A stretch of DNA of 64,000 nucleotides from Oscheius dolichura (lineage: Eukaryota; Nematoda; Chromadorea; Rhabditida; Rhabditidae). The stretch lies in assembly GCA_932521035.1 (NCBI GenBank), contig OW051495.1:11780001-11844000 (forward strand), read 5' to 3'. The notes beneath the pieces were generated by a model. It was given only the letters and a program-made list of their open reading frames with translations. It made no database searches and was not told where the DNA came from. The stretch's first letter is position 1. Every line of letters begins with the position of its first letter. The position numbers and the translations under genes are program-made. Below are positions 1 through 12,073 of this stretch, piece after piece.

Positions 1-194
1 CCCCCTGTTCCTGCTGCTGTTTCCCAATTTCCGGTGGACAAATCATCTCGTGCGAAAAATGCGTTGATTTGATCATCTCCCCCCTCTCTAACCTGCACGA
101 GGCAACCAGTTCTGCTTCCGTCCATGTCTTGATTTCTGCTCTCTTCTTCACTCCTCCTCCTTCTCTTCTATCTCACTGTCTTCTCTCCCCGACG

Positions 195-3054
195 ATGAGC
201 AACTGTGCTGTATTTCAGTTGAAGACGAAGCGAATGGATCAAGTCTATCGGGCCGGCAGCTGTAGCTGGTATATCCGGCAGAAGGTACGTTCTCCACCTC
301 TTGATCAGCTGTGAGAGGCGAGAAAGGGGATCAGAGATCTAGGGTAAATAGGGGAACGGGGGTAGAGGGTCAATTAGGCTAACTCGCTTATTCTCCCTGC
401 AGATTGTGCACATGGAAAATGGGGGACAAGACGGAGGCGGTGGGTTATTCTTAACCCTAATGTAGAGGAATAGGTACCGTAACCCCCTGGAAGAATTCCA
501 ACGACCTTTGGGTCATGAAACGTCATACACATTCGTTTCAGGGCCCAGAGGGAGTATTGTAGGTCTTGACCGTTTTATTGACCCGGTCAGATATTTAAAA
601 TGGCTGCCAGGGAGGTAAAGCTCCTGAAGCGATTGTATCCAAAGGCAATTGGTTCCAGCTTTGGTGTTTTCCTTCCTGGACCCATTCTCAAATTCCGCAA
701 GTCCCTGACAACCCTTTAAAAAGGGAGGTTCTCCGATTTTTCGGGCCAAAAGAGCGCGACCCCCCTCTGTCCTTCAACTTCTACCCCTGCCCTATTTTCA
801 ATTAGACACCCCACATCTTTTGACAGCTAACCTTCCGGTTCAAAATGAGACGGGTAAAAAAGAGGCCCGGAAGAGTAAATTAAAGCCCCCAGGGGAGTTG
901 ATCACAAATCAAATGTTTGGCTGCTCAAGGATTACTGTATCTCTCTAGGAACAAGAAAACAATGCATTTTCAGCAGGTTCCCGAGTTGGAAACAGGCGAC
1001 TGTAAAGCTGAACCGAGCACCTCGACCGATGCATTCTGCCCTAATCCAAGGAAAAAGGTGGGCAGTTCATGATATAGAGAATGGTTTTAAAATTGCCGGG
1101 GCTGTTTACCTACCTCCCCTGATTCTTACAAAAGAAAGGGCGGTCTTATTGAGCCCCTGAAAAGCATATTATTATTATTTGTTTACGGCCATTTCGACCA
1201 CTACTTGGCTCTGTCGGGCATCCATCTCCCTCTCCTCAATTTGAGAGCCGTCCTCCCTTCAATTTCACCACCTTCTTCTCCTTGTCTCCTTCCCTTCCTG
1301 GAATGTGTCATATTACACGAGAAATCGGCTATTTGTGCTAGAGGAAGCCTTCCTCCCTTCTTCTTCTTCTTCCTTCTCGTTCCCCTCCATACTGCCTCCT
1401 CGTCTTTCTCTCTCTCTCGTCAGGAGGATGACACGGGCTCTACATCAAATCGACAACCTTTTACGACCACTTCTTTTTCCCGTCTGTTTTCATTTCTAGC
1501 CAAATTTAATTAAACAGTAAAAGAAAGGAGGTTCACAGTTAATTTACCCTTAAAAATCGCTTGTATTTTGCTATTTTTGACTAAAAATAGAAGTAGCCGT
1601 TTTGAAGGGGAATTAGAGCTGCTATTTTTGCTTTTCCAGGGTAAGCTGACTGCCCGGGAAGTCTATTCCTCAAAATTGATGGTAAACATCGCTTTATTTG
1701 AATTCTTTCGGGGGATTTCACACATTTACAGGCGTTTATCGGTATAAAGCCGGCCTAGCACCTAAATTCGACCGTTTTCTGGCTAGAACCCCTCCAATTC
1801 TCCCCGTAGCTCCCCTGTTTCTCCATATCAGAGATGAGTATCAGATTCAGTCAAACATCTCTCTCCCTCGTTCCACTTGTTGTTTATTTTTGCCCTTTCA
1901 AATCACACGCGATGTCAGGGACGGCAGGAATGAGTTTATTCGAATCAAAGCCAAGATTAACAGATGGGGGAGCGGGAATAGCATCTCCAGAATAGGAACA
2001 TATAAGAACATAGAGATCGCTCCCAAAATGAGTACAATTGCGTGTAAATCAGAGAAGGAATTCTCATATTTCAGTCGGTGGAAGATGATCTCTCGGAATA
2101 TCGGCTCTGCGGCGGCGGGGTCAGTGCCAAGTACCTGTCGAACATCATAGTCATCGCGGCCATTCAAGAAATCACCTGCGGATTGATATTCGTCACCAGG
2201 GATCAAAACTTCTATCAGAATGTGCAGCTGCTCACTTTGGCGGTCTGTCGAATTTTACAGGTAAGCCACTAACCCGGGGGCAGTCTCCTAATCTCTTCCC
2301 TTTCAGTATGTTCCCTGTTTTATGGCCCTACTTGGCAACTACCGGAATAACGCCTATCTATCCATTCCCTTCATGATCTCACAGGTACAGTAACCTTTCT
2401 GTTTTGGCCCTACAAATGTAATAATTCGTAATTTCTTACCGTATTTCTTCAATTAAATGCGTAATCTGTAAGCGCGCGCTTTTTACAAAAAAATCCACCT
2501 CCAAGCGCAAAAAAAGACCATAATTTCGCCATTTTTCGAATTCAGCTTTATTTTTCTTGGTCAAAATATCATAGCCAAGTTATAGAGGACCGTCTATGTC
2601 AAAAATGTATTCAAGGGAACTCGCTAATTTCGCAAGCCAATGGAAAAAGTACCGTATAACATTTTCGAGCTCAGCTCCCATCAAAGAGGGATCATAACAA
2701 AGAAATTCCCGGGATTTCGATTTCAGAGAATACGGTAGCGTCTCCAGCACCATATACCTCTTTTTTACAATGTCTTTTATTAAGAAAACTCTCCCTTTTC
2801 AGGCAATAATCGGGTCCTATGCTGATATCCATACTTGGATTCTCCTCTGCGTCGAGTGGAAGGACAAGTACCCGGACACCATCCTCCTGGCCAGTCCGCT
2901 GTTCTTTCTGGTCCTTCCGCTTCTTCTCTACTCCGTTCTCCTCCTCCTCATCCTCTATGTCCAGTACAAAGCCATCCAATTTGTATCGGTCAAGAAGTTG
3001 AGTCTGAATCGTGGCGGAGTAGCTGACGAGACCCTGGTCGAATCACTTATGTAG
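195..3054 (+). CDS. Four-pass membrane protein, nematode-type, function unknown
   Basis: Spliced gene read from five frame-consistent exons: 195-284 (could begin further left, outside the window), 974-1057, 2075-2260, 2307-2384 and 2803-3054, all joined in phase 0 and each entered through a TTTCAG acceptor. The product is about 229 residues: a soluble N-terminus of about 60 residues, a Cys/Gly-rich motif YRLCGGGV, then four hydrophobic segments, the last (LLLYSVLLLLILYVQY) followed by a short charged tail. It resembles the convergent minus-strand gene at 3337-4371, which has YRCCCGLI at the same place and four membrane segments. I do not recognise the family by name; a LAPTM/MARVEL-like four-pass layout is possible. 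The first exon and exact start are uncertain, because ATG at 195 is in frame but lies just before a good acceptor (cag ending at 218). Confidence 0.55.
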
Positions 3055-3336
3055 CCCCTTACTTTCTTTTAGTTTAATGTAGAGTTCAAATATGTGTGAC
3101 CGCCGGGTATAATTATTTCGGTTCGGGACCTGTTGTCCCTCCTCCCGGTGCGCTTCTCCCCCCGACTCGGCACGAGGATCTCGGCTACGGGCAGTCTTCT
3201 CCCCTCCCTCCCCTTTCTCTCTCTCTGTACATGATATACAATGTTTACGTAAGAAAATATAATCACAAATGAAGATTTATATCTCTCGGTATGTACACGT
3301 ATTTGTTTACTGCGATTAGGCAAGGCGGAAAAGAGA

Positions 3337-4371
3337 TCAAAGAAAGGAGCTTGCCGCCCGATCCAGGCCGACTCTCACGTCAGTCGGTGCCTCCATGTAC
3401 AGCCTGCAAATTCCCGGCTTATTTCTTAATTTAAACGGAGGAAGAACGCACCCTCTGCTTTTTTTATCCCGGATTAAGACGAAGGTCAACCCAATAACCG
3501 AGCCGAACCACACGTAGATCAGGAGGATTGCCGCCCCACCGATGACTACCACCGGGCAGTGACGCCGGAAGTCTTTATTCAATAATAACAACAGCGCGAC
3601 TCCAGAAACCGCTAACAATCCGTGCAGGACCTAAAGTTTTCTTTGTTTTGAAATAGGGGTGACTGATGACTTACACAATTGATTAGGAAAGGAAGAAGGA
3701 GAGGATAAGTGTCTATCAACACGCCAATAATGAGTAACATGGCAGAGGCGGTTTGATACAGGACCAGGGCGGAGAGCGGAAGTGTTAGGGAGGTTTGCAT
3801 CTCCCGGGAGAAGACTCCGGAGAGGCTGAGGAGCAGGCACATTGCTGAAAAGAGAGGATAATTAGGGGAATTGTACAGTAATCCGCTCATTGTATGGTCT
3901 CGGCGCGGCACATGGGCCCCACGTGGAATTTAATCAAGTTAATGGACTACTGGGGCTTTAAATTAAAAGGCGAGGACCTTGGTAATACTTTAAAGGTAAA
4001 AAAAAGATTTCAAATGAAGCTGAAAGAAACTGGGAGCCCGATAACTTCAACACTTGGGTCCCGGCCCGACACCATTTTTAAAAGTACAACTATTCCTTTC
4101 AAGACCCTAATTTTTTGGCCACCTGGCAAGCTTTAAAATAGGCTTTTTTAAAAGTTATAATGGTGAAAAAACGTACTAAAAATGGAGATTCCAATGCTAG
4201 CGACGCCAATAAGGCAGGCGCCTACTCGGAGACGAATCAGTCCACAACAACACCGATATCTGGAACCATTTTATTATTTTACGGAATTTAATAAGGAACT
4301 TACGAGCTCATAGACCCGTAGAAGGAAGTCTGAGACATGGAATTATTAACAGAGGGGCCACTCATATTCAT
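3337..4371 (-). CDS. Four-pass membrane protein with YRCCCGLI motif, function unknown
   Basis: Minus-strand gene with exons from 4371 (start ATG, a second ATG two codons on), an exon at about 4290-4170 coding RYRCCCGLIRLRVG, one at about 3843-3676 and a last one at about 3630-3337. Frames join cleanly across the short introns. The protein has a Ser/Asn-rich N-terminus of about 23 residues, a Cys-rich juxtamembrane motif, four hydrophobic segments and a basic tail after LTFVLIRDKK. The layout mirrors the plus-strand gene ending at 3054, and the two genes converge tail to tail about 280 bp apart, so they look like diverged paralogues. The Cys cluster before the first membrane segment could be palmitoylated (inference). 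Function is unknown. A small intron in the 3' exon cannot be excluded, so the last 30 residues are less sure. Confidence 0.55.
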
Positions 4372-4638
4372 GTTGATGCTGGTCGAGGATGGAGAGCCCT
4401 GAAATCCGGCTGACTCCCTCTTTTATACTCGACGAGCCAGCTAATCTTTATCGGGACAAAAGAACGGATAAGACACACATATCACTACTACACCCACTCA
4501 ATGGGAGGTTTGGAGTCTTACAGGAGTTTTGGAGAGAACAGAGAGCAGGGAGTATCTAACCAGGGAGAAAGATGGAGATGTTTGCTCTGCTTTGGGGGAA
4601 AATTGAGAAGAATTGAATTAGAAGAGGAGAAGAAACTA

Positions 4639-5256
4639 ACAAGGGAATGTTTTAACTTTAGGCTGGCTTTTCGACTCAAAACCTATACCATTCGAAAGAG
4701 CGCAAAAAGTTATCACAGAGACCGATTTTAACTTTTACCGAACGATCTCCGTTACGGAGCAGCGACGCCGAGAAAGTTTTTTGGGTAATTTCTGTGCGCT
4801 TTAAATGTTTGTATCACTTTTCCACTCTTACTCGTGAGCTTCCAAGCCGAAATTAAAAAATCAGGTGATACCACCTCGGAGAAATCCCAAAGTTCCTGCT
4901 AATTCTAGTGGTAAACAGCAGGAAACAAACTGCAATTACCCAAAAAATATTGGAAAAACGTTTTTGACTCATGAAGGATCGAACTTGAGATGAGAAAACG
5001 GAAAAGAATCATAGCCGAGTGCACTATCCACTCGGCTACCACTTCACATTTTTACTAGTCGCTTTCATTATTCCTGTTTCGACGGTCGTTTTTCCCGATT
5101 TTCTTCAATTTTTGCCGACTTTCTCGGCGTCGCTGCTTCGTAACGGAGATCGTTCGGTAAAAGTTAAAATCGGTCTCTATGATAACTTTTGACGCTCTTT
5201 CGAATGGTATAGGTTTTGAGTCGAAAAGCCAGCCTAAAGTTAAAACATTCCCTTGT
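4639..5256. repeat. Foldback element with 138-bp inverted arms
   Basis: Arms at 4639-4776 and 5119-5256 are near-perfect reverse complements (only a few mismatches), beginning with ACAAGGGAATG and ending at CGAGAAAG. The 340-bp spacer holds a tRNA-like sequence on the minus strand. No protein is encoded; short open frames in both arms are mirror images of each other. A diverged relative of the outer arm lies at about 20116-20193 (CTCTTTCGAATGG...ACAAGGGAA). This is most simply a non-autonomous foldback transposon or an inverted duplication built around a tRNA-derived sequence. Confidence 0.75.
4962..5046 (-). other. tRNA-like sequence (GCCGAGTGGATAGTGCACTCG head)
   Basis: Read on the minus strand it has a D-arm-like block (AGCCGAGTGGATAGTGCACT), a variable middle and a B-box-like AAGTTCGATCC, as in a tRNA-derived SINE head or tRNA pseudogene. 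It cannot be folded into a convincing cloverleaf with a matching acceptor stem, so it is not called a tRNA gene. A closely related sequence sits at 19812-19885. Confidence 0.45.
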
Positions 5257-5964
5257 AAGCGCGGTCGACCAGCCGACGAGATCTGAGGAAGGCCAAAAAT
5301 CTCGGAAGGTCAGAGCCGAGAGGAGGGTAGACAGCTGCCTTTTGTCTAGCCTTTCCTGTACTTTTATGAAAATTGAGACAATCTTCTTAAAAGGAAAGGC
5401 GGGGGAGGACCTGGCTCTATCCGACACAGTCAATAGAGAAGGTCATTAGGGAAATGGAAGCCGGGATGGACGAGAACTATAGTAGATGGGCTGGGTGATC
5501 TACGGGGGAGACGAACAACTTTAATTAGAGTGACAGGGAGGGGGAGAAAGAGAAGGAGAGGAGGAAGTTGGACAAGGATAGACTTCCCCCTACACATACA
5601 TCCTACTGAAAAAGTAACAGGGGGAAGGCCACCTTCTGAAAGCGTACAGCCAAAGGGATATAACCGTAATAATGAGCTTTATTCTAGGATACTGTAGCTC
5701 CTCTTAATCCAGAACGCTCTTCAAAGCTTCTAGAGCCCGTCGGCTTTCATAGAACTACGTCACAGTTTGCAAAGAAGCGTTTCAATAAAAGATACAAAAA
5801 CAAATAGAGAGGACGTCGTGATCGCTTAGTAACAAGTGAGCAAAGGGGAAGCAAAATGAAATTGCCATACTATGGGGGTTACGGTAGGGTTTTAGGCTAT
5901 TCTCCAACTTCTCAAGACCTTTATCCCCTTCCTATTTTCATTAGCAGTGACTCCATTCTATTCC
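5257..5964. other. Intergenic, no gene recognised
   Basis: Purine-rich stretches (5530-5570) and TACTGTAG words only. No open frame with believable splice signals was seen on either strand. The segment lies between the foldback repeat and the 3' end of the small minus-strand gene. Confidence 0.4.
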
Positions 5965-7874
5965 CTATTTCTCCAGTATGTGCATTGCAGAGCTGTTGTC
6001 CCCGCGCTCTAGTACCCGGTATAAGTAGCCTCCCCTTATCCGTCTTATCTCCAATAAGTGGCATAAATACTGCAGTTCAACGGGAGCGGAAGATTATTCG
6101 GATTAGATTAGGAGTAGACGGAAGTACAAAATGGTAAAACACGACGAGGAAAAAAAAGAAGACTCACCAAAGAACTGAGCCTGGAGCCATCCTCACTGGC
6201 ACTGACGATGACGGGGAATTGGAGGCTGGAAGAGCGGCGGATCTGGAAATAGGCTGGATTAAAGGGGGAATATTCCAATTATGGTCATTTTATTAGCCGT
6301 TTCGAGACCCAAAATGGAGGTATGACCCAGTAGGGAACAGCCAAGAACCTGGATGGCCAGAATATTTGGTCTCCCAACGGGTTTTTTTACGGGTTTATAA
6401 AAGGTTACTGTAGCCTCTCGGGTAATGAATTTGCCATTTGAAATAACTGACCCGTTCAGAACCAGATTCAATCGGTTCAGGACCCTGACAACAGGATTCT
6501 GCTAGTTCCCAAAGGCTACAGTAACCCAACAACCCGAAAAACAGTCTAAACTAACCTGTATCCTGGGAATGACCAGTTTATTACCATAGGAGGACTTGAT
6601 TTTCCGCATGTCATACGCTAGGTACTCTGAAAGCTGTGACTACTCTTTATATCGAATCCAAATCCGGGAGATTTATAAAATTCAGTGGATCTGGGATTGA
6701 ATTCTACGTAGAAGATCATAAATAGGAGATGGAAAGAACCGCAGCTTGGAGAAATCCAGAGGAGAAGGAAAATAAGAGAATGAGTCAACCTTTGAGGGTA
6801 TTCCAGGAGGCGCGTGACTCTCTCTTTCTCTCTCTTTCTCTTTCTCTCCCTGTGTGACACTCTCATAGATGAGACAAAACACGGGGATTAGGCGATTAAT
6901 TGGAAGGAATGGAATGACTTCTCTCTGAAGGGGAATGAGTCAAAAGCAACGGGAAGTAGAAGAGTAGACATTCTGATTTTTAAATTGAAATTTAAATCCC
7001 CGGGTATGTATTTTTCTCGGCGTCATCAGGCCGGCAAATGAAGGGGGACGAATCATCCAAATGACAGACGGAATTCAATGATTTTGAACAGGTAAAAAAC
7101 TGAGGAGAACTGCAAAGAATGGGAGATAATTAACCGCGTTATTGTGCATGGCGGGGGGAGTTCCCCCCCGTCGTTTACAAATTGACCTCATTAGCGGGAA
7201 AAAAGGGATAGAGAAAAGGAGAGAAAGAGAAAGAGGGAGAGAGCATAAGCAAAGAGAATTTAATGGAATATTTGAATGGGGAAAGGGGAACACTGTCACA
7301 CGATAACTGGCAGACTACTGCTGCTGTAATTGTAGCCTCTTTGCAGCGACTTTTTGGGAGATTTGGCATTAAAAGAGATCTCCTATTTTTTGGTTATATT
7401 AATCGGAACCACGTTGAGGTGAATACCTGCTATGTTATAAGGAAGTTTAGATGCCATCCCCTGCCCCCCTCATCCCCCTCATTTTCCTCTATAGGCAGAC
7501 ACCAAAACCATCATTTCATTCTGTCTACGCCGGGTTAAAATTCCACTTTTTGTGCAGGTTTAAAGGTCTAAAAGTAGCCCGACCTTTAAACGTTGACCTT
7601 TGATCTAGACAACCCCTGACAGCGGCAGTAAGATAGAAATTTTGAAAGAGTTCTGTTTCTTTCCACCCCACAGACGGCCGGCCCCCGTTTCTCTGCCAGA
7701 AGAAGGAATGGAGACCCCGCGGTGGAAGAGTGATCTCAATAGGATTTCCAGCGATTTTTGAAGGATTTATGACTTTTAAAGGGTTAAAGGGTACTGTAGC
7801 TTACCTTGTTTGATTACCCGTTGTCCAAATTCACTGGGAGCTATTCTAAATCTTCTCAGTAGCTGGGCGGACAT
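5965..7874 (-). CDS. Small hypothetical protein, 106 residues, long introns
   Basis: Four exons whose phases agree: 7874-7805, 6626-6556, 6242-6168 and 6069-5965 (321 nt in total). The start ATG at 7874 directly follows a splice-acceptor-like AAACTAG, as expected for a spliced-leader site. The predicted protein is strongly basic, starts MSAQLLRRFRIAPSEFG and includes EYLAYDMRKIKSSYGNKL and a Ser-rich stretch; no domain, signal peptide or membrane segment is recognised. The first intron is about 1.2 kb, long for this window. The coding case rests on four consecutive frame-compatible exons, so it could instead be the 5' part of a larger gene, or the last exon may be wrong. Confidence 0.35.
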
Positions 7875-10637
7875 CCTAGTTTGAAACCAAAAATGAAGCC
7901 AAGCCCCCTCCGCCGTCCCCCGTTTCAAGTGCCCCCTCTTCTACGCGCTCTTCATAGAGAACACAATTTGTTATTTCCCCCGGCTTTAACTTTATCTGAA
8001 CTTGTATTTTTCAATCGTGGGAAAACGACAAGAATTAAAGGGATAACTGCAGCTTAATTTCTCTGGGGGAGTCCCCTAGAATTCCCCTATGAGGAGAGGC
8101 TGGAGAGGAAAGGGAAAGGGTGCCCGCTATTCGTCTATTTTCTTTCGTTCTATAAGTTTTATGACAGGGGGGATATGAACTCATCTTCTTGGTCAAATTG
8201 GAAGTAAAAGACGAGTTCATTAAGCCCTGGGTGGGATCAACTGGATCAACTTATCCCCAAGAGCCACGCTATCTTCATCCAAGGAGGAACACCGCCGCTC
8301 CTGCCCTGTGAAGAACTGGGCCGGGGGTTTTTTAATTCATAAAACTAGCCGTAGACCTTGGTATTTTTGAAAGTGACATGGAAAGTTACGGATTCAGGGC
8401 GTCTAGGAGAGACGCAATCGTCCCTGCTACTGTTCCTGAAATTTTCTGTTGTTAAAACATAGAACGTTTGGAAGAGCTCACGGGTTCCTTCATGCTCTTG
8501 GGATCAAAAAATACTCATAGATACTGGAATATTTCCAAGAAAGAGCTATCATACTGGGAAGGGCATGAATTTTCCCACCTTTTTGTGAGAAAGAGAGGAA
8601 AAAGGAACTTGTTGATGGGGAGAAATGAAATATTTAGCAGGGAGAGCAAGGCATAAGGAATATGATCCTTCTGCCCGTAAATAACGGAATGGCTAAAATC
8701 CAAGGGAAAGAAAACAAGGACTAAAATATGGGCAGGCCCTTCCCAGAATGGAATACCCTCTGTGTTTTCGGAAGAAGTGCGAAGAAGTCCTTTATTTTTA
8801 TTAGGAAAGAAGAGAATATAGAGGACCAGAGAACGGCAGGATAATGGCAGGGGAGGAGGGGCAATATTAGAAGTTTTAAACTAGGGAGGATGGAGTTATT
8901 TGGAAGAGAGGGGGAGACGGAGTTATTCATGGTAAAAACAACAAAGGGGCCACCACTAAAAATGGGGAGGGAGCAGCGAAGGGGGAAGTCAGCTATGCAT
9001 GAATTGGAGAACTCCACTGGCTATAGTCTCGTCTATTATAATGTTTTAGTCTGTTTTTAGCTGAAAAGGAAAGAATTTCATCTTTGGGCGTTCGCAAAGC
9101 CTGAAAATTAGGCATATTTGACAGTAAAATGGTTATAGCTTCCAAAACACGACACTTTGCTGTTAGAAACCGAGTATATTATGAAATAAGAACAAAAATA
9201 TCACCAAAATTGACCGCAGGATGTAGGAAATCCGCATAACCTACTACTAAGCCAAAAGTCAATCGTTTCGAAGCCTTCTGCCAACTGCCCTATCGCAATT
9301 TTCCGATTTTCAGGAACAAAATAGAAAAATGGAAAACATTATCAGATTAAAATTGCCAAATATCTCGAAGCACGAAGCCCAGGCAATGGAAAGCGACTGT
9401 AGATGAGTATAGGAGGCTTCAGCTGCCTTTTTGAATTATTTTTACAGGTCAACAGCACCCGCCTGCAAACGGTTTCTAGGCAAATTCTTCTCCCCTTTTC
9501 TGTCTTGTTTCAAACACAACATGGAATGAAAGAGTCATCATTTCCTTCTCTCCACAATTCGATTTGTTGAATTGAATTCAATTAGGACGGAGAGAACTTT
9601 GGCTGATAATTAGAGGCAACAAAAAAAGGAGAGAATAGATTCAACAAGCCATTATTTCTACAGGACTGTTAAAAAAATAAAAGATAAACAAAAATATACT
9701 TTACCAGAAGAAGACTGTTCTTTACTTTCCTGACACCTGTCTTGATTATTATTTTTTGATTATTTTACCTGAAAACAAGCTCCAGAAATAGCTGATATCG
9801 GAAACGTACAGTTGTTTGTATATTCCATAGCAAGAATCCGAAACCGACTTGGAAAATCACAACAAAAAAATGTCAAAAAACAGTGCTGTTCTGATAAACA
9901 CACCACAGAATTCAAAGAATGAGCCTCCTACTGCTGTGCTTGTGCTCTGCTCGAGTGAATAAACGCTGCTGGACTGACAACTGGAGCCCGTGGACAGTCG
10001 TTTTTAGGTGGGTATCTAAAGATGGATGAAAAGAAGTTTAAAAAAATCTGTAAATGTGAAGAAGGGTTGTTGCTGTCAACTCTAATGAGCCATCTTCCCT
10101 AAGAACGTGGTTCTCCGTAATAATAAAGGCCACCCTTGCTTATTTGTGATCTGTTCTCAATGATCACAATATAACATCACTTTTTTGACGCCAAGGAACT
10201 AAAATCTGGAAGATATCTCCCTAGAACTGATTTGAAATGATAATTGGGCTAGTTAGCCGGCATTCAGACGAGCAAAGAGAGAGGAGAACGTGTGGCGAGG
10301 TCGGCCTTTCCGACAATTACGAAGGCCTGCCTCTATCTTAGGCTATCCAATAAAAAATTTAATCAGAGGCGTTTAATTGAAGGAAATTGTTTGCTTTTGG
10401 GCGATACCAGACATTCTGGGAACCAGAAAGCATCAGGAACTTTGCTCTTCCGAAGGTGGTGTATGCCCACGGGCAATGTATAAGCTGTAGAACTAAATTT
10501 TACTAAAACATTAGTCAGAAGAAGGTCACTAGGTCAAAGTAACTAGACGATAAAACAAAATTATAGTACATGCTTTACTTGGGCCTACAACGAATTACAA
10601 AAAATAAATAACAAAAAGATGAATAATTTATATCTAA
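7875..10637. other. Long intergenic stretch, one weak exon candidate
   Basis: No gene can be supported. At 9919-10008 on the plus strand an ATG opens a short hydrophobic leader (MSLLLLCLCSA) followed by a Trp-rich patch (CWTDNWSPWTV) and a GTGGGT donor. This resembles a signal peptide plus the start of a thrombospondin-type repeat, but no continuing exon was found downstream. The rest is AT-rich, with isolated open frames lacking splice or start context. Confidence 0.35.
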
Positions 10638-11357
10638 TCATACCTGAGTTAAACGTTGACTAGAAAAAAGATTGCAGCGACGAGCTCGCTTCGTACTTGG
10701 GCTGTACAGAGCTAATAATGATTCCCTTGAGACGTTCGGTGCAATGATCCTCCTCTAAAGCACATAAGATCATACAAATAACCGACCGTTACATACCAAC
10801 TTCATCTTTTTTTCTTTTTCCGAAGCTGCGGCAGCCGCACAAGACGTACGAATGCGTTCTTCACTGAAATGCATTTTTTTTCAAAATAAGATTTAAAAAA
10901 AAAGTAACCTCAAAATAAGAAGTTCGTGAAGCTTTTTGGAAGGGCGGCGGTTAGCTTGAAATAATTTAGCCATAGGAGTCTGCGGTACAACCTAAGTAAG
11001 AAGCAAAATTCGTTAACTAGTAATTATCACCTCATTATAATGTTCCTGATTTGCTATCAGCTTGTCTTCCGGAGTTTCAGGAATTACTGCAAATCTGCTG
11101 TCCGCTTTCGTAGGAGTGCTAGATATATCTTGTGATGAAGATGCCTCTTCTCTTTTTCGTTTTCTTCGTCTTTCCGTGGGTGCATTGATTCGTTCCGACG
11201 AATCAGAAGATGCTTCTTTTAGCATTTCTTGAAGCCGTTTACTCGTTTCTTCTCTTACACGAAGACGGCTAGGACAAGGATTAAAGTTCTCCTGAAATAA
11301 GAGATAGAATAAAAACAGAAAATAACATACATCCCATACATCAGGATCAACATCCAT
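10638..11357 (-). CDS. Small basic nuclear-type protein with repeated VxPxTPxxKL motif
   Basis: Five exons with consistent phases: 11357-11331, 11291-11031, 10991-10909, 10863-10797 and 10754-10638, giving 184 residues. The N-terminus is acidic (MDVDPDVWD); the middle is Ser/Arg/Lys-rich with an NLS-like run RRRKRKR. A motif occurs twice, VIPETPEDKL near residue 86 and VVPQTPMAKL near residue 100, and a basic tail carries SPSTKRARR. Two TP sites and an SP site in a charged, probably disordered protein suggest a substrate of proline-directed kinases in the nucleus (inference). I do not recognise a named family. The gene lies in an AT-richer island beside the F-box gene and has the short introns typical of that island. 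Confidence 0.6.
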
Positions 11358-12073
11358 TATATTTGATCAAGTAGTTCCTTTATACAGTCTGAAAAATTGG
11401 CGTAATGCTACTACAATATTTGTAAAATACGGCAAGAGCGACAATAAAAAAACTGTTTGTCTGTTAGGCAGTGTGTTTCTAATGACAACTATGAAGTCAG
11501 TAAGATGCCTTGATGATAACATGTAGACAAGCATAGAGTCGTTGCTGTATATCAACAAATCTTCGTTTTTCCATAGGATATATATCAACACACTAAAAAA
11601 ATGCGAATGTGACAACGGTTGCAACTTTCAAAATGCACCCCAATAGGTAAAGAATATTTCACCATTTGCGTATCGCTCAGTTTACATTGGCAGTGTCATA
11701 CTTCTTAGAAACCAGAGCTGTAGCATATTACAAATGGCAATAGACACAATAATGAGAACAAAATGTAAATGTCAAAGTGACAATGTAGAGGAACAATATA
11801 CAAGGAGTAAAAAAACTGAATGACAGGAAATAAACTCTTCAAAAAGCGCGTCATTGCCTGATGTTTAGAAAGTGTAAAAATAACTGCAAGGTTGTTGTTT
11901 TCATTTATTCATTCATTTCATCATTTGCTCGCAGCATTGTAAAATGGCAACTTAAAAAAATACTATGATATATTATGAGCTTAATTTACTGGTCATATTT
12001 CTTGCTTGCTCTTTGATAATTGCTTGTTCTTCATTATAATCACATCTTTCAGTATTTCTATTTTTTTGGCAAG
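11358..12073. other. Intergenic, divergent promoter region
   Basis: AT-rich DNA between the divergently transcribed 184-residue protein gene and the F-box gene, so it probably holds both promoters. No conserved element or RNA gene was recognised. Confidence 0.4.

Noticed and set aside
1898..2206. 102-codon minus-strand frame with hydrophobic stretch over the first four-pass gene
   Set aside because: Its complement is a frame-consistent exon of the plus-strand gene with proper acceptor and donor; the minus frame has no matching neighbours.
6820..6850. CT-rich microsatellite near 6820-6850 as a regulatory repeat
   Set aside because: A short simple-sequence run (TCTCTTTCTC) common in nematode introns; nothing distinguishes it.
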